DNA of 64,000 nt from assembly GCF_002498315.1 (NCBI RefSeq), contig NZ_DAGX01000002.1, forward strand, positions 342,836 through 406,835, read 5' to 3'. The notes below the pieces were generated by a model that saw only the letters and a program-made list of their open reading frames with translations, did not search any database and had not been told where the DNA came from. This DNA comes from Methanofollis sp. UBA420. GTDB lineage: Archaea; Halobacteriota; Methanomicrobia; Methanomicrobiales; Methanofollaceae. Positions within the stretch are counted from its first letter, which is position 1; every line of letters begins with the position of its first letter. Below are positions 1 to 9,086 of the stretch, piece by piece. Both the position numbers and the translations under genes were made by a program.

Positions 1-264
1 GCCGTAGACCTCGTTGATCATGTCGATGGCCTGCGAGAGGAAGGGATAGATGAAGACCGCGGCAGGGGCGAGGAAGACGGCGATGCCGAGGTCGAACTCC
101 ACGATCCGGGTGGCGATGATCTGCGAGGCGGCGAGGTAGACGACGTAGAAACCGACGAGTGCAGCGTAGCCGTACTCCCGGTGGTTCCTGATGATGTACG
201 CCGAGGCGTAGGTGACGATGGTGAGGCTGACGACCCAGTAGAGCCAGACGATGGGAATATCCAT
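1..264 (-). CDS. Queuosine/archaeosine precursor transporter (VUT/YhhQ family), 3' part outside window
   Basis: The N-terminal 88 residues of a hydrophobic protein are present and the rest runs off the left edge. The translation begins MDIPIVWLYWVV and shows a first membrane segment, a second around residues 30-50, and the family-type stretch with ASQIIATRIVEF followed by FLAPAAVFIYPFLSQAIDMINEVYG. The D-x-x-N-E-V-Y-G ending and the T-R pair are typical of the DUF165/VUT family, which imports 7-deazaguanine precursors used for queuosine or archaeosine in tRNA. The assignment rests on motif recognition over a partial sequence. The start is the first ATG on the minus strand; its ribosome binding site is weak. 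Confidence 0.8.
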   Translation of the reverse strand, partial: MDIPIVWLYWVVSLTIVTYASAYIIRNHREYGYAALVGFYVVYLAASQIIATRIVEFDLGIAVFLAPAAVFIYPFLSQAIDMINEVYG

Positions 265-331
265 GATGTCCTATGAGATTGGACGGCATCGGTATTAGCG
301 ACTGGGGTGGCAGGACGCTCTCCCTGGCCCT

Positions 332-814
332 CTATCTCCGGACGATATACCCGGCCTTCGTCAACGTCTCGATCGCCCGCTCGTCCCAGCGCGTATCGTC
401 GTCCTCGCGGATGACAGCGATGTGCGTCTCCCAGAAGGCGGCGAGGGCCGGGTCGTCTGCCGCGAGGTGGCGCCTCTCCATCACCCTCCCCGCCCTCGTC
501 CCTCCCGCGTTCAGGACGAGGAGGCGCCAGCAGCGGTACTCCCGGCAGATATCGGGCCTCGTGTGGTGAATGGTGCAGCACGCCTTCCCGTCGGCGGGAT
601 CCTCGCGGAGGAAGGGGCAGGCCAGAGGCCACCTCTCGAAGATGCTCCTGTCGGCGAGGAGGCTGGCCCTGTCGGGGGCGACCCTGACGGCATGCACCTC
701 GCCGGTGTACCTGTTCTCCATCAGGAAACTCCCGTCGGCGCACTCCTCTCTCACGACATGGACGTCGCCCATCTGGCTGCAGCACTCCCCGCACCGGACG
801 CACGCGAATGGCAT
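332..814 (-). CDS. YkgJ-type cysteine cluster protein
   Basis: A 160-residue soluble protein opens with the cysteine signature F-A-C-V-R-C-G-E-C-C (residues 3-12) and carries later cysteines in ACPF, ACCTIHHTRPDICREYRC. This is the zinc/iron chelating cluster of the YkgJ (CxxCxxCC) family, whose biochemical role is generally unknown. Length fits the family. It is transcribed away from the damaged ATPase gene on its right and the two starts lie about 50 bp apart. The long plus-strand frame antisense to it is a shadow caused by high GC. Confidence 0.85.
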   Translation of the reverse strand: MPFACVRCGECCSQMGDVHVVREECADGSFLMENRYTGEVHAVRVAPDRASLLADRSIFERWPLACPFLREDPADGKACCTIHHTRPDICREYRCWRLLVLNAGGTRAGRVMERRHLAADDPALAAFWETHIAVIREDDDTRWDERAIETLTKAGYIVRR

Positions 815-867
815 TGGGTCTCTCCAGAAAACCCTATCACACCTGCCCGCTCATAAACATCCCGATC

Positions 868-1792
868 ATGGCCCGCGAGACGATGCAGCCCGCCGGACGC
901 CTCAGGGAGACTCTGAGACGGATCGACGGCCGGGGATACAGGGCATACAGGGACTGCGAGGGGGCCTACGCCTTCGACGGCTTCACCCTCCTCATCGACT
1001 ACGCCCAGGCCGACCCCTTCGCCGCCCCGAGCAAGGCGCGGGTGCGGATCGTGGCGGACGTCGCGGGCTTCCCGGCCAGGTGTCTCTCGACGAAGACCCG
1101 CGAGACGGCGTTCAGGGACTTTCTGGCCAGGGTGTTCGCCGCGGCCACGAACATGATGATCCGGGATAGGCGGATGCAGGAACTCGTCGCCGACGAGCAG
1201 GAACCGATCACGCCCTTCATCGACCGGGCGCAGGCCCTGTACCGCGACCTCGGCGTCTCGACCGTCCTCGTCATCGGCGGGTCGGGTGACTACTTCGACA
1301 TCGCCGACACCGTCGTCTCCATGCAGGCCTACCGCCCGGAGGACGCCACCGCACGGGCGAAGGCGATCGCCGCACGCCACGCCCCGGACCGCATCGCCTC
1401 CCGGAAGGACGTCTTCGGCACATTCAGGCGGCCGGTGCCGGACGCGGGGAGCATCGACGCCAGCAAGGGCAGGCGGGAGGCGAAGGTCGCGGCCGACGGC
1501 GTCCGCGGCATCAGGTTCGGCGTCCACGAGATCGACCTCTCGGCCGTGGCGCAGGTCGTGGACCCGGCCCAGACCGCGGCCATCGCCCATGCCCTGCTCA
1601 GGGCGAAGCGCCTGATGGACGGGAAGAGGACCCTCGACGAGGTGGTCAGGGCCGTCGCCGCGGAGGTCGAAGAGGACGGCCTCGACACCCTCACCCCCCA
1701 CCCTGTCGGCGGCCTTGCGGCCTTCAGGCCCCTTCGAACTCGCGGCGGCGATGAACAGACTCAGGACATTCAGGGCAGGGCAGCAAGAGTGA
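868..1792 (+). pseudogene. COG3044 (PF09818) predicted ABC-class ATPase, internally deleted and frameshifted
   Basis: The N-terminal part (L-R-x-T-L-x-x-I-D-G-R-G-Y-x-A-Y, then FTLLIDYAQADPFAAPSKARVR) and C-terminal part (TNMMIRDRRMQ, EPITPFID, LVIGGSGDYFDIADTVV) match the ABC-ATPase family, normally about 550-570 residues. Here the two parts join directly near position 1140, so roughly 250 residues, including the P-loop region and the acidic stretch before the T-N-x-M-I-R-D motif, are missing. Near position 1730 the frame also shifts: the expected C-terminus PFELAAAMNRLRTFRAG reads in another frame and ends at 1792. I therefore call it a pseudogene. The start at 868 (MARETMQ) is chosen because the upstream in-frame ATG at 808 overlaps the divergent cysteine-cluster gene. 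Confidence 0.8.
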
Positions 1793-2090
1793 GGGCGCCC
1801 GGCAGTGTGACCCACCCGGCACCCGCACACGCCACCAGGGCAAATATCGCAAGGTGTAGCGCCGCAAACAGGGGGACGAGCATAAATTTCGTCTTCTGCG
1901 TCTTGTGCCTGAAGACCTTCATCGCCGCCAGTGCGCCGAATGGCCCGAGACATGCGGAGGCAAGGAGCATCGTCTCCGATATCCTCCACTGTCCCCGGCG
2001 TGCCCGCCTCTTGTCCAGATAAAACACCGCGGCCGCACCGGCATTCAGGAGGAGGTACGCGGCCAGCAGGTCGAGGCCGGGGACGCTCAT
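1770..2090 (-). CDS. DUF1294 small membrane protein
   Basis: A 106-residue protein with three hydrophobic segments and the family-type core FYLDKRRARRGQWRISE followed by a G-P-F-G-A-L turn and the basic patch FRHKTQK. This matches DUF1294, a family of small integral membrane proteins of unknown function. The gene converges on the damaged ATPase gene and overlaps its shifted 3' end by about 20 bp. Confidence 0.85.
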   Translation of the reverse strand: MSVPGLDLLAAYLLLNAGAAAVFYLDKRRARRGQWRISETMLLASACLGPFGALAAMKVFRHKTQKTKFMLVPLFAALHLAIFALVACAGAGWVTLPGALTLAALP

Positions 2091-2133
2091 GGCGACCGGC
2101 CCCGGAAAAAAATGTGGGCAGGGACCATCCGGC

Positions 2134-3195
2134 TCACTCGGCCTCCTTTTTGCACGCTTTGGTGTTGAAGATGCCGGAGACGCCGAGCAGTTCGTTTATC
2201 CACCGCAATTCGTCGCTGCACTGGATCAGGATGATCAGGAGGAGGGTGATCGGGACGGCAAAGATCATGCCGGGCAGACCGAGGATCCAGCCCCAGATAA
2301 TGAGGGAGAGGATGACGACCATCGGTGGCAGTTCGAACCGCCTCGATGCGAGCTTGGCATAGATTGGATTTTCGACGACGGCGTTGAGGAGAACGACAAT
2401 TCCCACGACCGCCGCGGCTCCCCAGAGGCCGTACTGGAGCCAGGCAAAGAATATTGCCGGGATGGCCGCGAGGATCAGGCCGATATAGGGGATGAAGGCC
2501 AGGATGAAGGTGAGGATCCCCCACAGCACCGCAGAATGGACACCCATGAGCCAGAGGGAGAGGCCGAAGAGGGTGCCATGGATTATGTTCGCCTCAGTCC
2601 TGACGATCACAAAATCCATCATGAGTTTGCTCATCTTTTCGACACCCACAAACGTCGTCGGTTCGAGCGCTATCCCCCGCTTCAGGCGCTCGGAGATGTG
2701 GGGGATCTCCAGAACGGCGAACATGGTTGTGATCAGGATAAAAAACAGGTACATCAGGACGTTTCCGAGTCCGATGGCATAGGGCTTGGCAAAGGTGACG
2801 ACCTCCCCGAGGTTGAATGAGGTGGGGGCGAGCAGAGAGGAGTCGATGCCAAAGTGCTGAAACAGCATTAGCAGGTCTGAGAGACGCGTCTGCAGGTCAG
2901 ACTGGTAGGTCGGAAGGTCGTTGAGCAGAGTCTCAAACGAACTGACCGTAATCACCGCCATGACGAAGAGCACGACAAAGGCGATGGCTGAGATAACCCC
3001 CATGGCCGCAATGTCGGGCAGGCCGCGCTTTCTCAGCATTTCCATTGCCGGAAGTGCAAGGATCGTCAGGATCAGAGATACAAGCAGAAGGTTGACGATA
3101 TACGCAGAGTACTGCATCCCGATGACAATCACGAGGAGTGCCGCCATGATGCCGAGAGTCTGCAGCGTGCCGGAGAAGTCTGAAGGGCGGTCCAT
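2134..3195 (-). CDS. AI-2E family transporter (UPF0118/PerM-like)
   Basis: A 353-residue protein with about eight predicted membrane segments: two near the N-terminus, a long amphipathic soluble stretch (residues about 75-140), then six more. The late motifs FIPYIGLILAAIPA and the region VENPIYAKLASRRFELPPMVVILSL are characteristic of the AI-2E/PerM exporter family. Known members move small solutes or act as ion-driven antiporters; the substrate here cannot be inferred. It is monocistronic by appearance, with a gap of roughly 190 bp to the next minus-strand gene. Confidence 0.9.
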   Translation of the reverse strand: MDRPSDFSGTLQTLGIMAALLVIVIGMQYSAYIVNLLLVSLILTILALPAMEMLRKRGLPDIAAMGVISAIAFVVLFVMAVITVSSFETLLNDLPTYQSDLQTRLSDLLMLFQHFGIDSSLLAPTSFNLGEVVTFAKPYAIGLGNVLMYLFFILITTMFAVLEIPHISERLKRGIALEPTTFVGVEKMSKLMMDFVIVRTEANIIHGTLFGLSLWLMGVHSAVLWGILTFILAFIPYIGLILAAIPAIFFAWLQYGLWGAAAVVGIVVLLNAVVENPIYAKLASRRFELPPMVVILSLIIWGWILGLPGMIFAVPITLLLIILIQCSDELRWINELLGVSGIFNTKACKKEAE

Positions 3196-3246
3196 AGTAT
3201 AAACCTGTGTCGTAATGGGAGAGGGAAGAATATCATCTTTGGGAAT

Positions 3247-3384
3247 TTATCCGGAGGATATACGGGGCCAGACCATCTTTTTGCGCCGAATTTCGGCCGT
3301 CCAGAGCACGCAGTCCCGGCAGTCCTCTGCCCCGCAGGCGATCTTCTCGATCTTCCACTTCAGCGCACGGGACCAGAAGAAGTC
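3247..3384 (-). other. In-frame open extension after amber stop (45 codons, cysteine motif)
   Basis: Directly after the TAG of the helical protein the same frame reads DFFWSRALKWKIEKIACGAE, then D-C-R-D-C-V-L-W and a basic end before TAA. The composition (three Trp, a C-x5-C-x2-C motif, no stop) looks like real protein rather than random sequence. It could be a read-through C-terminus, a relic of a longer ancestral protein ended by a recent amber mutation, or chance. No start codon precedes it that would allow a separate small gene. Confidence 0.35.
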
Positions 3385-4005
3385 CTACAGGACCTCGACC
3401 TCGTCGTCCTGCATCTGGCGAACCCTCTCCTCGTAGGCATCGGGGTCCTGCGCATACTCCCTGATGGCCCGCACGTCCTCCGCCGCCCGCCCCGCGAGCG
3501 ACGCCTCCAGCACGGCGAGGTCGGCGTCGTGGCGCCCGAGGGCCGCCGCCACCGCCGGGGAGAGGTAGTCCTCTTTTCTCACCGTCTCCCCGTCGAAACG
3601 GCGTGCGTCGTGTGCCAGCTGCTCGACCACCGCCGGGGCGTCGCCCAGGACCGCGAGGAGGTGGAGGGCGTGCCTCACCGCCGTGCGGTCGTCGCCGGAA
3701 CGTCCGAGGGCCGCACGTATCCGCAACGCCGCCTCCTCCCTCTCCGCCGGCAGAGTCCCCTGCCGCACGGCCGAGGCGTACATCACCTGGAGGGCCATCG
3801 CCGCCGCCCTCCCGCCGAGGTCGAGCACGCCGACGATCACGTCCAGGGCCGCGGGCGCGAGGGGGTCCACCGCCTTGTACAGGAGGAGGTCGTGGAGGGC
3901 GGCATGGACCGCGTCGCGGTCCCCCGCCGCCAGGGCGTCCTCCAGGTCTCTGGTCTGAAAATGTGCCGCCACCATCTCTTGGAAAAAATCGTCCCGGGGA
4001 CGCAT
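3385..4005 (-). CDS. Alpha-helical hypothetical protein (HEAT-like), followed by an in-frame amber extension
   Basis: A 206-residue acidic, Ala/Leu-rich protein made of repeated helix-turn-helix stretches (for example around VHAALHDLLLYKAV, AVRHALHLLAVLG), so an all-helical repeat fold of HEAT/TPR type is likely. I do not recognise a named family. The frame closes with a TAG stop at 3387-3385, yet continues open for 45 more codons containing C-x5-C-x2-C to a TAA at 3249-3247; that part is listed separately. Gene neighbours give no clear role. Confidence 0.65.
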   Translation of the reverse strand: MRPRDDFFQEMVAAHFQTRDLEDALAAGDRDAVHAALHDLLLYKAVDPLAPAALDVIVGVLDLGGRAAAMALQVMYASAVRQGTLPAEREEAALRIRAALGRSGDDRTAVRHALHLLAVLGDAPAVVEQLAHDARRFDGETVRKEDYLSPAVAAALGRHDADLAVLEASLAGRAAEDVRAIREYAQDPDAYEERVRQMQDDEVEVL

Positions 4006-4050
4006 GAAGGTTCCTGCGGCAGAGAAAAAAGAGGAGGGGGACGACGGCCC

Positions 4051-4380
4051 TTACAGGGCCACCGCCGCGACGGCGAAGACCGGGAGCATCGTCACGAGGG
4101 CCATGTGCGCCCCGTAGCCCGGCGAGGTCTGGAAGGTGTACTTCAGGGTCTCCCAGAGCTGCGTGAAGGCCGTGACGGCGACGAGCACCTGGAGGACCGC
4201 GGCGGCGGAGACGAGGGCCGGCATGCCGGTCGCGATCGCCGCCAGGGTGGCGAGGAGGGCGAGCATGATGGCGCCGAAGTGGATGGCGAGTTTCATGCCC
4301 TGCATCCTGAAGGTGATGAAGCCCGTGACGACGCTGCCGACGAGGAGCGCGAGGGCGATCACCTGATAGGTCATGTCCAT
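4051..4380 (-). CDS. Small four-helix membrane protein of unknown function
   Basis: A 109-residue protein almost entirely hydrophobic, with four predicted membrane segments (about residues 5-22, 30-50, 55-75 and 90-108). I do not recognise the family. It is the last gene of a three-gene minus-strand operon with the TusA/DsrE fusion (10 bp gap) and the DUF169 protein upstream, so it may anchor or serve a sulfur-transfer process at the membrane; that is inference from position only. A GGTG element precedes the ATG. Confidence 0.75.
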   Translation of the reverse strand: MDMTYQVIALALLVGSVVTGFITFRMQGMKLAIHFGAIMLALLATLAAIATGMPALVSAAAVLQVLVAVTAFTQLWETLKYTFQTSPGYGAHMALVTMLPVFAVAAVAL

Positions 4381-4389
4381 TTTTTCACC

Positions 4390-5226
<837 letters not shown>

Positions 5227-5230
5227 TTTT

Positions 5231-5911
5231 TTATCCCCACTTCTCCGCGAAGATCTTCAGCGCCTCGACGATCGGGGCGAGGTCCTTCGGCGGGATGCCC
5301 ATGATGACCTCGTCCTCCGCGATCCCCGAGTTCTTCCTGGACCCGTTGCAGCCGAGGGTCATGTTGGGGACGCCGCGCTGCATGACGGCGACGACGGCGT
5401 CGGCGCAGAGGGACTGGATGCCGGAGTAGTCGCTGGAGAACCTGCCGCCCGCGGCGTGGAGGTACGCCTGGGTGAGGCGGAGGGCCTGCCTGGGGGTGGC
5501 GACGACGACGACGACGTCGGGCTCGAAGTCCGCGGCCTCCAGGGGTGCGTAGATAGAGGCATAGTAGGTCTCCTCGTTCTTCGGGATGGCCGAGACCGTT
5601 TCCAGGGCTCCCTCGGCGGTCCTGAAGTTGCCGAGTTTGTGGTAGGTGCTGCCCTTGGCCACGGCCTCGGGGAGGGGCTCGATGCCCATGACGCCGGCGC
5701 CGCCCTTGCACATGTGCTCGTCGCGGGTGGCGTAGCCCGTCATGCCCTTCAGCCGGGCGTCCTGCACGAACTGGCAGTGCCTGCTCTTCTCTGCGATCTT
5801 CTCGCAGCCTGCCGGCACGTCTGCGGGAGTCTTTGCAAGCTTCACGGCGACAGGGCTCCCCTTGAGTCCCAGGAGCGCTGTCAGGTCTTTCACGACTGCT
5901 TCGTATGACAT
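5231..5911 (-). CDS. DUF169 domain protein
   Basis: A 226-residue soluble protein matching the DUF169 family common in methanogens: opening L-x-x-L-L-G-L-K-G-S-P-V-A-V-K-L, the RHCQFVQDAR block, C-K-G-G-A-G-V-M-G-I, and the late LGCNGSRK with conserved cysteines that might bind a metal or FeS cluster. Function is not established. A GGAGGAAG ribosome binding site sits at the right distance from the ATG. It heads the operon with the TusA/DsrE fusion and faces a divergent sensor-regulator gene across a region carrying operator-like repeats. Confidence 0.85.
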   Translation of the reverse strand: MSYEAVVKDLTALLGLKGSPVAVKLAKTPADVPAGCEKIAEKSRHCQFVQDARLKGMTGYATRDEHMCKGGAGVMGIEPLPEAVAKGSTYHKLGNFRTAEGALETVSAIPKNEETYYASIYAPLEAADFEPDVVVVVATPRQALRLTQAYLHAAGGRFSSDYSGIQSLCADAVVAVMQRGVPNMTLGCNGSRKNSGIAEDEVIMGIPPKDLAPIVEALKIFAEKWG

Positions 5912-5948
5912 GGTTCTTCCTCCGCACCCCGGGGGGCCGGGGCAGGTA

Positions 5949-5980
5949 TTAGACTTCGTGGTCTAACTATACTGTATAGT
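5949..5980. promoter_or_regulatory. Operator-like inverted repeats upstream of the DUF169 operon
   Basis: Two overlapping dyads occur: TTAGAC-N6-GTCTAA (5949-5966) and the 15-bp palindrome ACTATAC-T-GTATAGT (5966-5980). A TATA-like element (GTATATATGAA on the minus strand, about 5989-5999) would place the DUF169 transcription start inside the palindrome, so a bound protein would block initiation. Elements of both dyads recur just before the divergent regulator gene. Confidence 0.6.
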
Positions 5981-6055
5981 ATAATGTTCATATATACTTT
6001 TCTCCGGGGGCAGATCGCCGCCCTCCCCCCAGGGGAGATATGTTTATCTTGGCGG

Positions 6056-6078
6056 AGGGATTAGACCATATAGTATAG
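6056..6078. promoter_or_regulatory. Second operator-like site at the start of the divergent regulator
   Basis: The stretch ending at the ATG of the regulator contains TTAGACCA followed by TATAGTATAG, the same elements found in the dyads at 5949-5980. A TATA-like ATGTTTATC lies near 6037-6046, so the site would overlap the transcription start. Shared sequence on both sides of the divergent promoter suggests one factor controls both genes, plausibly the regulator itself. Confidence 0.5.
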
Positions 6079-7713
6079 ATGACGATGACAGAGCCAGACG
6101 ACCTCTCAGATACCGAACACCTCATCCTCGCCTACCTCCAGTCCCACGCCCCCGAGGAGTGCATGCTCGACAAGATCTCGGTGGGGATCAGCAAGAGCAG
6201 GGCGACGGTCCTGAAGTACCTGGGGATGCTCCATGCCAGGGGGACCATCGGCTACCGCCTCGTCGGCCGGAGCAAACTCTGGATGCTGAAAGGTGCGGCA
6301 GCTGTCGAGGAGAGGAGGGAGGCCGCCGTCGCCGAAGCCCCCTCCGGCGACTCCCGAACACTCGCGTCCCTCGCCTTCGAACTCCACGACCTCAGGCTGC
6401 GGGAGGCCGAGGTCGTCGAGGCCCTGGACCGCCCGGAGACGGTCGTGCTGACGGTGACGGACGACCTCGTCATCGTCGGCAGGAACCGCCTCTTCGCCTC
6501 CCTCTTCCCCGGTGCGGTCAGCCTCAGGGACCTGGTGCGCCCGGCCCAGGCCGTGAGGCTCGAAGGGGCGATGGAGAGGGCGAGGGCCGGCACGCCGGCC
6601 TCCCTGGAGCTCGACCTGATGGAGAAGGCAGGGATCTTCCGGCCCTACGAGGTCACCCTCTTCCCGCCCGGCCCTGACGAACCGGCGGGCGGCACGGCCG
6701 TCGTAGGCGAAGACCTCTCCAGCAGGCGGCGGACGCGGCGGCACCTGGAGGCCCTCCTCTCCATCATCAGGGCCGCGGGGAGCGCGCCCGACGAGGAGCG
6801 CCTCCTTGCGGAGGCGATGACGGGCGTCAGGGAGAAACTCCTCCCCTACCTCCACGGCGCGGTCTTCATGGCCGACATGCGGATGGCGTACGCCACCTTC
6901 ACGCTCACCGGGAGCGCCCGCGACGGACTCGCCCCCTTCCTCGCCCGCGCCATGACGGCGCTCGGCACGGTCGCCGCGGGGAAGGACGACGAGGTCGTCC
7001 GCCTCCTCGCCGCCGCCACCGGCAGCACGTCGGCGGAGAGCGCCGTCGCCGTCCCCATCCTCGAGGAGGAGAGGGCGACAGGTGCGGTCCTCCTCCTCCT
7101 CGACGCCCCCGCGACCGCCACCGACGTCGAGAACGTCGAGATGGTCGCCGACGAGATCGCAAGCGCCCTGAAGATGCAGAGGCTGGACAGAGAGAGGTCC
7201 GAATATGTCAACACCCTCCTCGCCATGAACAGGATCTCAGCCATCCTGAACGACACGCGGGACGAGGGGTCGATGCTGGCGAAGTCCATCGACGCGGCGA
7301 TGGAGTCGCTCGGATTCGAGATGGGCTGCGTGTACCTCAGGGACGAGGCCGACGAGATGGTCCCGCGGGTGCAGAGGAACATGCCCGAGAGCCTCAGGCT
7401 GATGTGCCTCTCCGGCAGCTTCGACCGCCTCTTCGACCTGGCCTTCAGGGAGAGGAGGGTCGTCTATATCACGCGGGGGACGCCCGACTATGCCGGCCTC
7501 CCCCCTGACGTGAAGGCGAGCGGCGTGGCGACGGTCCTCATCATGCCCATCAGGATCGGGGACGAGGTCGTGGGCCTCCTGAACATGGGGAGCGGGGACG
7601 AGAAGCACTACATGGCGACGAGCCTGGAGAACATCTCGTCCATCGGCCTCCAGCTCGGCATGGCCCTCGAACGCTCCCGCCTCGCCCGCGCCCTGGAGGG
7701 GGATCACGCATGA
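6079..7713 (+). CDS. Winged-helix regulator with PAS-like and two GAF-type sensor domains
   Basis: A 544-residue cytoplasmic protein. Residues about 8-72 form a winged helix (TEHLILAYLQSHAPEECMLD, then ISKSRATVLKYLGMLHARGTIGY), typical of archaeal one-component regulators. Residues about 105-215 look PAS-like, and about 225-370 and 385-535 resemble GAF domains, the second with a D-E-V-V-G-L-L-N-M-G-S strand. No histidine kinase motif is present, so sensing and DNA binding are likely in one chain. It is divergent to the DUF169/TusA-DsrE operon with shared operator-like sequence. Ligand is unknown; redox or sulfur status is only a guess from context. Confidence 0.8.
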   Translation: MTMTEPDDLSDTEHLILAYLQSHAPEECMLDKISVGISKSRATVLKYLGMLHARGTIGYRLVGRSKLWMLKGAAAVEERREAAVAEAPSGDSRTLASLAFELHDLRLREAEVVEALDRPETVVLTVTDDLVIVGRNRLFASLFPGAVSLRDLVRPAQAVRLEGAMERARAGTPASLELDLMEKAGIFRPYEVTLFPPGPDEPAGGTAVVGEDLSSRRRTRRHLEALLSIIRAAGSAPDEERLLAEAMTGVREKLLPYLHGAVFMADMRMAYATFTLTGSARDGLAPFLARAMTALGTVAAGKDDEVVRLLAAATGSTSAESAVAVPILEEERATGAVLLLLDAPATATDVENVEMVADEIASALKMQRLDRERSEYVNTLLAMNRISAILNDTRDEGSMLAKSIDAAMESLGFEMGCVYLRDEADEMVPRVQRNMPESLRLMCLSGSFDRLFDLAFRERRVVYITRGTPDYAGLPPDVKASGVATVLIMPIRIGDEVVGLLNMGSGDEKHYMATSLENISSIGLQLGMALERSRLARALEGDHA

Positions 7714-7802
7714 GGGGCTATTCGACGACGGGGCGATGAAGAGGCCGGTTTTCGTCGGATCACCCGGCGGATCAAAAAAAGAATTTTTTCCGAAAGCACT
7801 CG

Positions 7803-9065
7803 TCACTCTTTTTTCCCGTAGATCACCAGCCCGTAGGGATGGGCGATCACCTGCCAGCCTCCAAGCTGCGAACGCTTGAGCACGTTCATGATCTCCTCCC
7901 GGGTATACGCCGCCCTGACCGAGGTCTCAAACCCCGGCCTGATCTCCGGGGGTTCGCAGGACTCGTACATCTGCCGGTAGATTTCAGGGGAGAAATCGCG
8001 CCGGAGATCGGTGATGCAGAACCGCCCTCCGGTCTTCAGGACCCGCGCGATCTCGTCGAAAACCACTCCCGGCGATTCCCATTCGTGGAGGGATCCGTTC
8101 GAGAAGACCGCATCAAAGACGCCGTCTTCAAACGGCATCGCGAGGGCGTTGCCTTCCTGATATCTGACCCGGGAGGTAAGGCCATAACTGGCGGTGTTCT
8201 TTTCAGCAGAGGCGATCATCGCCGGGCTGATCTCAAGACCGACCAGTCGCGTCTTTTCGGTCGCCTTCAGCCACTCGAGCCCGAAGTAGCCAGGTCCGGG
8301 GCCGATCTCAAGGGCCACACCCGATCTGATCCCCGATTCAAGAAGATCCTCGACGGGCAGGTGCCCCTCATCCCTCAGCCCCTTCTGCATCTGTTCATAG
8401 AATGCAACGGTCATCTCATCCTGGATGCCGTCGCACGTTTCTGGTTCTCTCTGCTCAAACATCAGTTTCTCCTGATTTTTTTCCTTCGCACGATACCGTG
8501 CGTCAGCCACTTCCTCAAGCCTCAGGAGTCTCCCCTCTCTCACGACCGTCATCGACACGTGCAGGCGGTCCCGCGATCTTTTCAGGTCCTGAAGCACGCT
8601 CATGAACGACGTATCATCATAAACGCCGGTGAATTTCGCGCACAACATGGCGAAATTCTGCTGCTCGTCTTCCGTCAACCGCGCCATCCCTTCTTCAAGG
8701 TACGCGAAGAGCCGTTCTTCGATCGCAAGAATCCACTCCTCTCCCTTTCTGGTGGGGACGATACGATACGTCCGCCGGTCGTCCGGGTCCCGGACCCTCC
8801 GAACATATCCCTCCTTTTCGAGATGATTGATGTGATCGGTGGCGGTGCTCCGGGAGACGCCGAGCATGCCGGCAACATCGCCCATACAGATACGAGAGAA
8901 ATAGGCGGTGTAGAGGATCTCCGTGGCAGCAGGGGAAAGGGGGCTTTTTCGTCCCCGGTCGACTTCCCAGAGCATATTCATGGCGATCTGCACCATTCCC
9001 AGCGAGAGGCGGATGCGTGCGGTTGCGGGCATACCCATGGTACACTGTCTGTCCGTGCCGGCCAT
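7803..9065 (-). CDS. MarR-type regulator fused to a class I SAM methyltransferase
   Basis: A 420-residue chimera from the ATG at 9065. Residues about 15-165 are a MarR winged helix (AATEILYTAYFSRICMGDVA, G-V-S-R-S-T-A-T-D-H-I-N-H-L-E-K-E-G-Y, D-P-D-D-R-R-T-Y). Residues about 225-400 are a methyltransferase with motif I E-I-G-P-G-P-G-Y-F-G, a V-G-L-E-I-S strand end, and FDAVFSNGSLHEWESP as the catalytic loop. A longer frame extends upstream to 9251 but reads through the promoter; a perfect 16-bp palindrome ends 6 bp from the chosen start, and an AAAGTATTA TATA-like element about 25 bp upstream favours a leaderless transcript. The methyl acceptor is unknown. Confidence 0.8.
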   Translation of the reverse strand: MAGTDRQCTMGMPATARIRLSLGMVQIAMNMLWEVDRGRKSPLSPAATEILYTAYFSRICMGDVAGMLGVSRSTATDHINHLEKEGYVRRVRDPDDRRTYRIVPTRKGEEWILAIEERLFAYLEEGMARLTEDEQQNFAMLCAKFTGVYDDTSFMSVLQDLKRSRDRLHVSMTVVREGRLLRLEEVADARYRAKEKNQEKLMFEQREPETCDGIQDEMTVAFYEQMQKGLRDEGHLPVEDLLESGIRSGVALEIGPGPGYFGLEWLKATEKTRLVGLEISPAMIASAEKNTASYGLTSRVRYQEGNALAMPFEDGVFDAVFSNGSLHEWESPGVVFDEIARVLKTGGRFCITDLRRDFSPEIYRQMYESCEPPEIRPGFETSVRAAYTREEIMNVLKRSQLGGWQVIAHPYGLVIYGKKE

Positions 9066-9070
9066 AAATG

Positions 9071-9086
9071 TTACGGATATCCGTAA
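9071..9086. promoter_or_regulatory. Perfect palindrome, probable MarR autoregulatory operator
   Basis: TTACGGATATCCGTAA is an exact 16-bp palindrome lying between the putative TATA element and the start codon of the MarR-methyltransferase gene. MarR proteins bind such dyads as dimers and usually repress their own promoter. The position would cover the transcription start. Confidence 0.7.

Noticed and set aside
18..803. Long open frame on the minus strand overlapping the cysteine-cluster gene
   Set aside because: Arg/Pro-rich composition without domains; it is a GC-bias shadow of the transporter and YkgJ-type genes.
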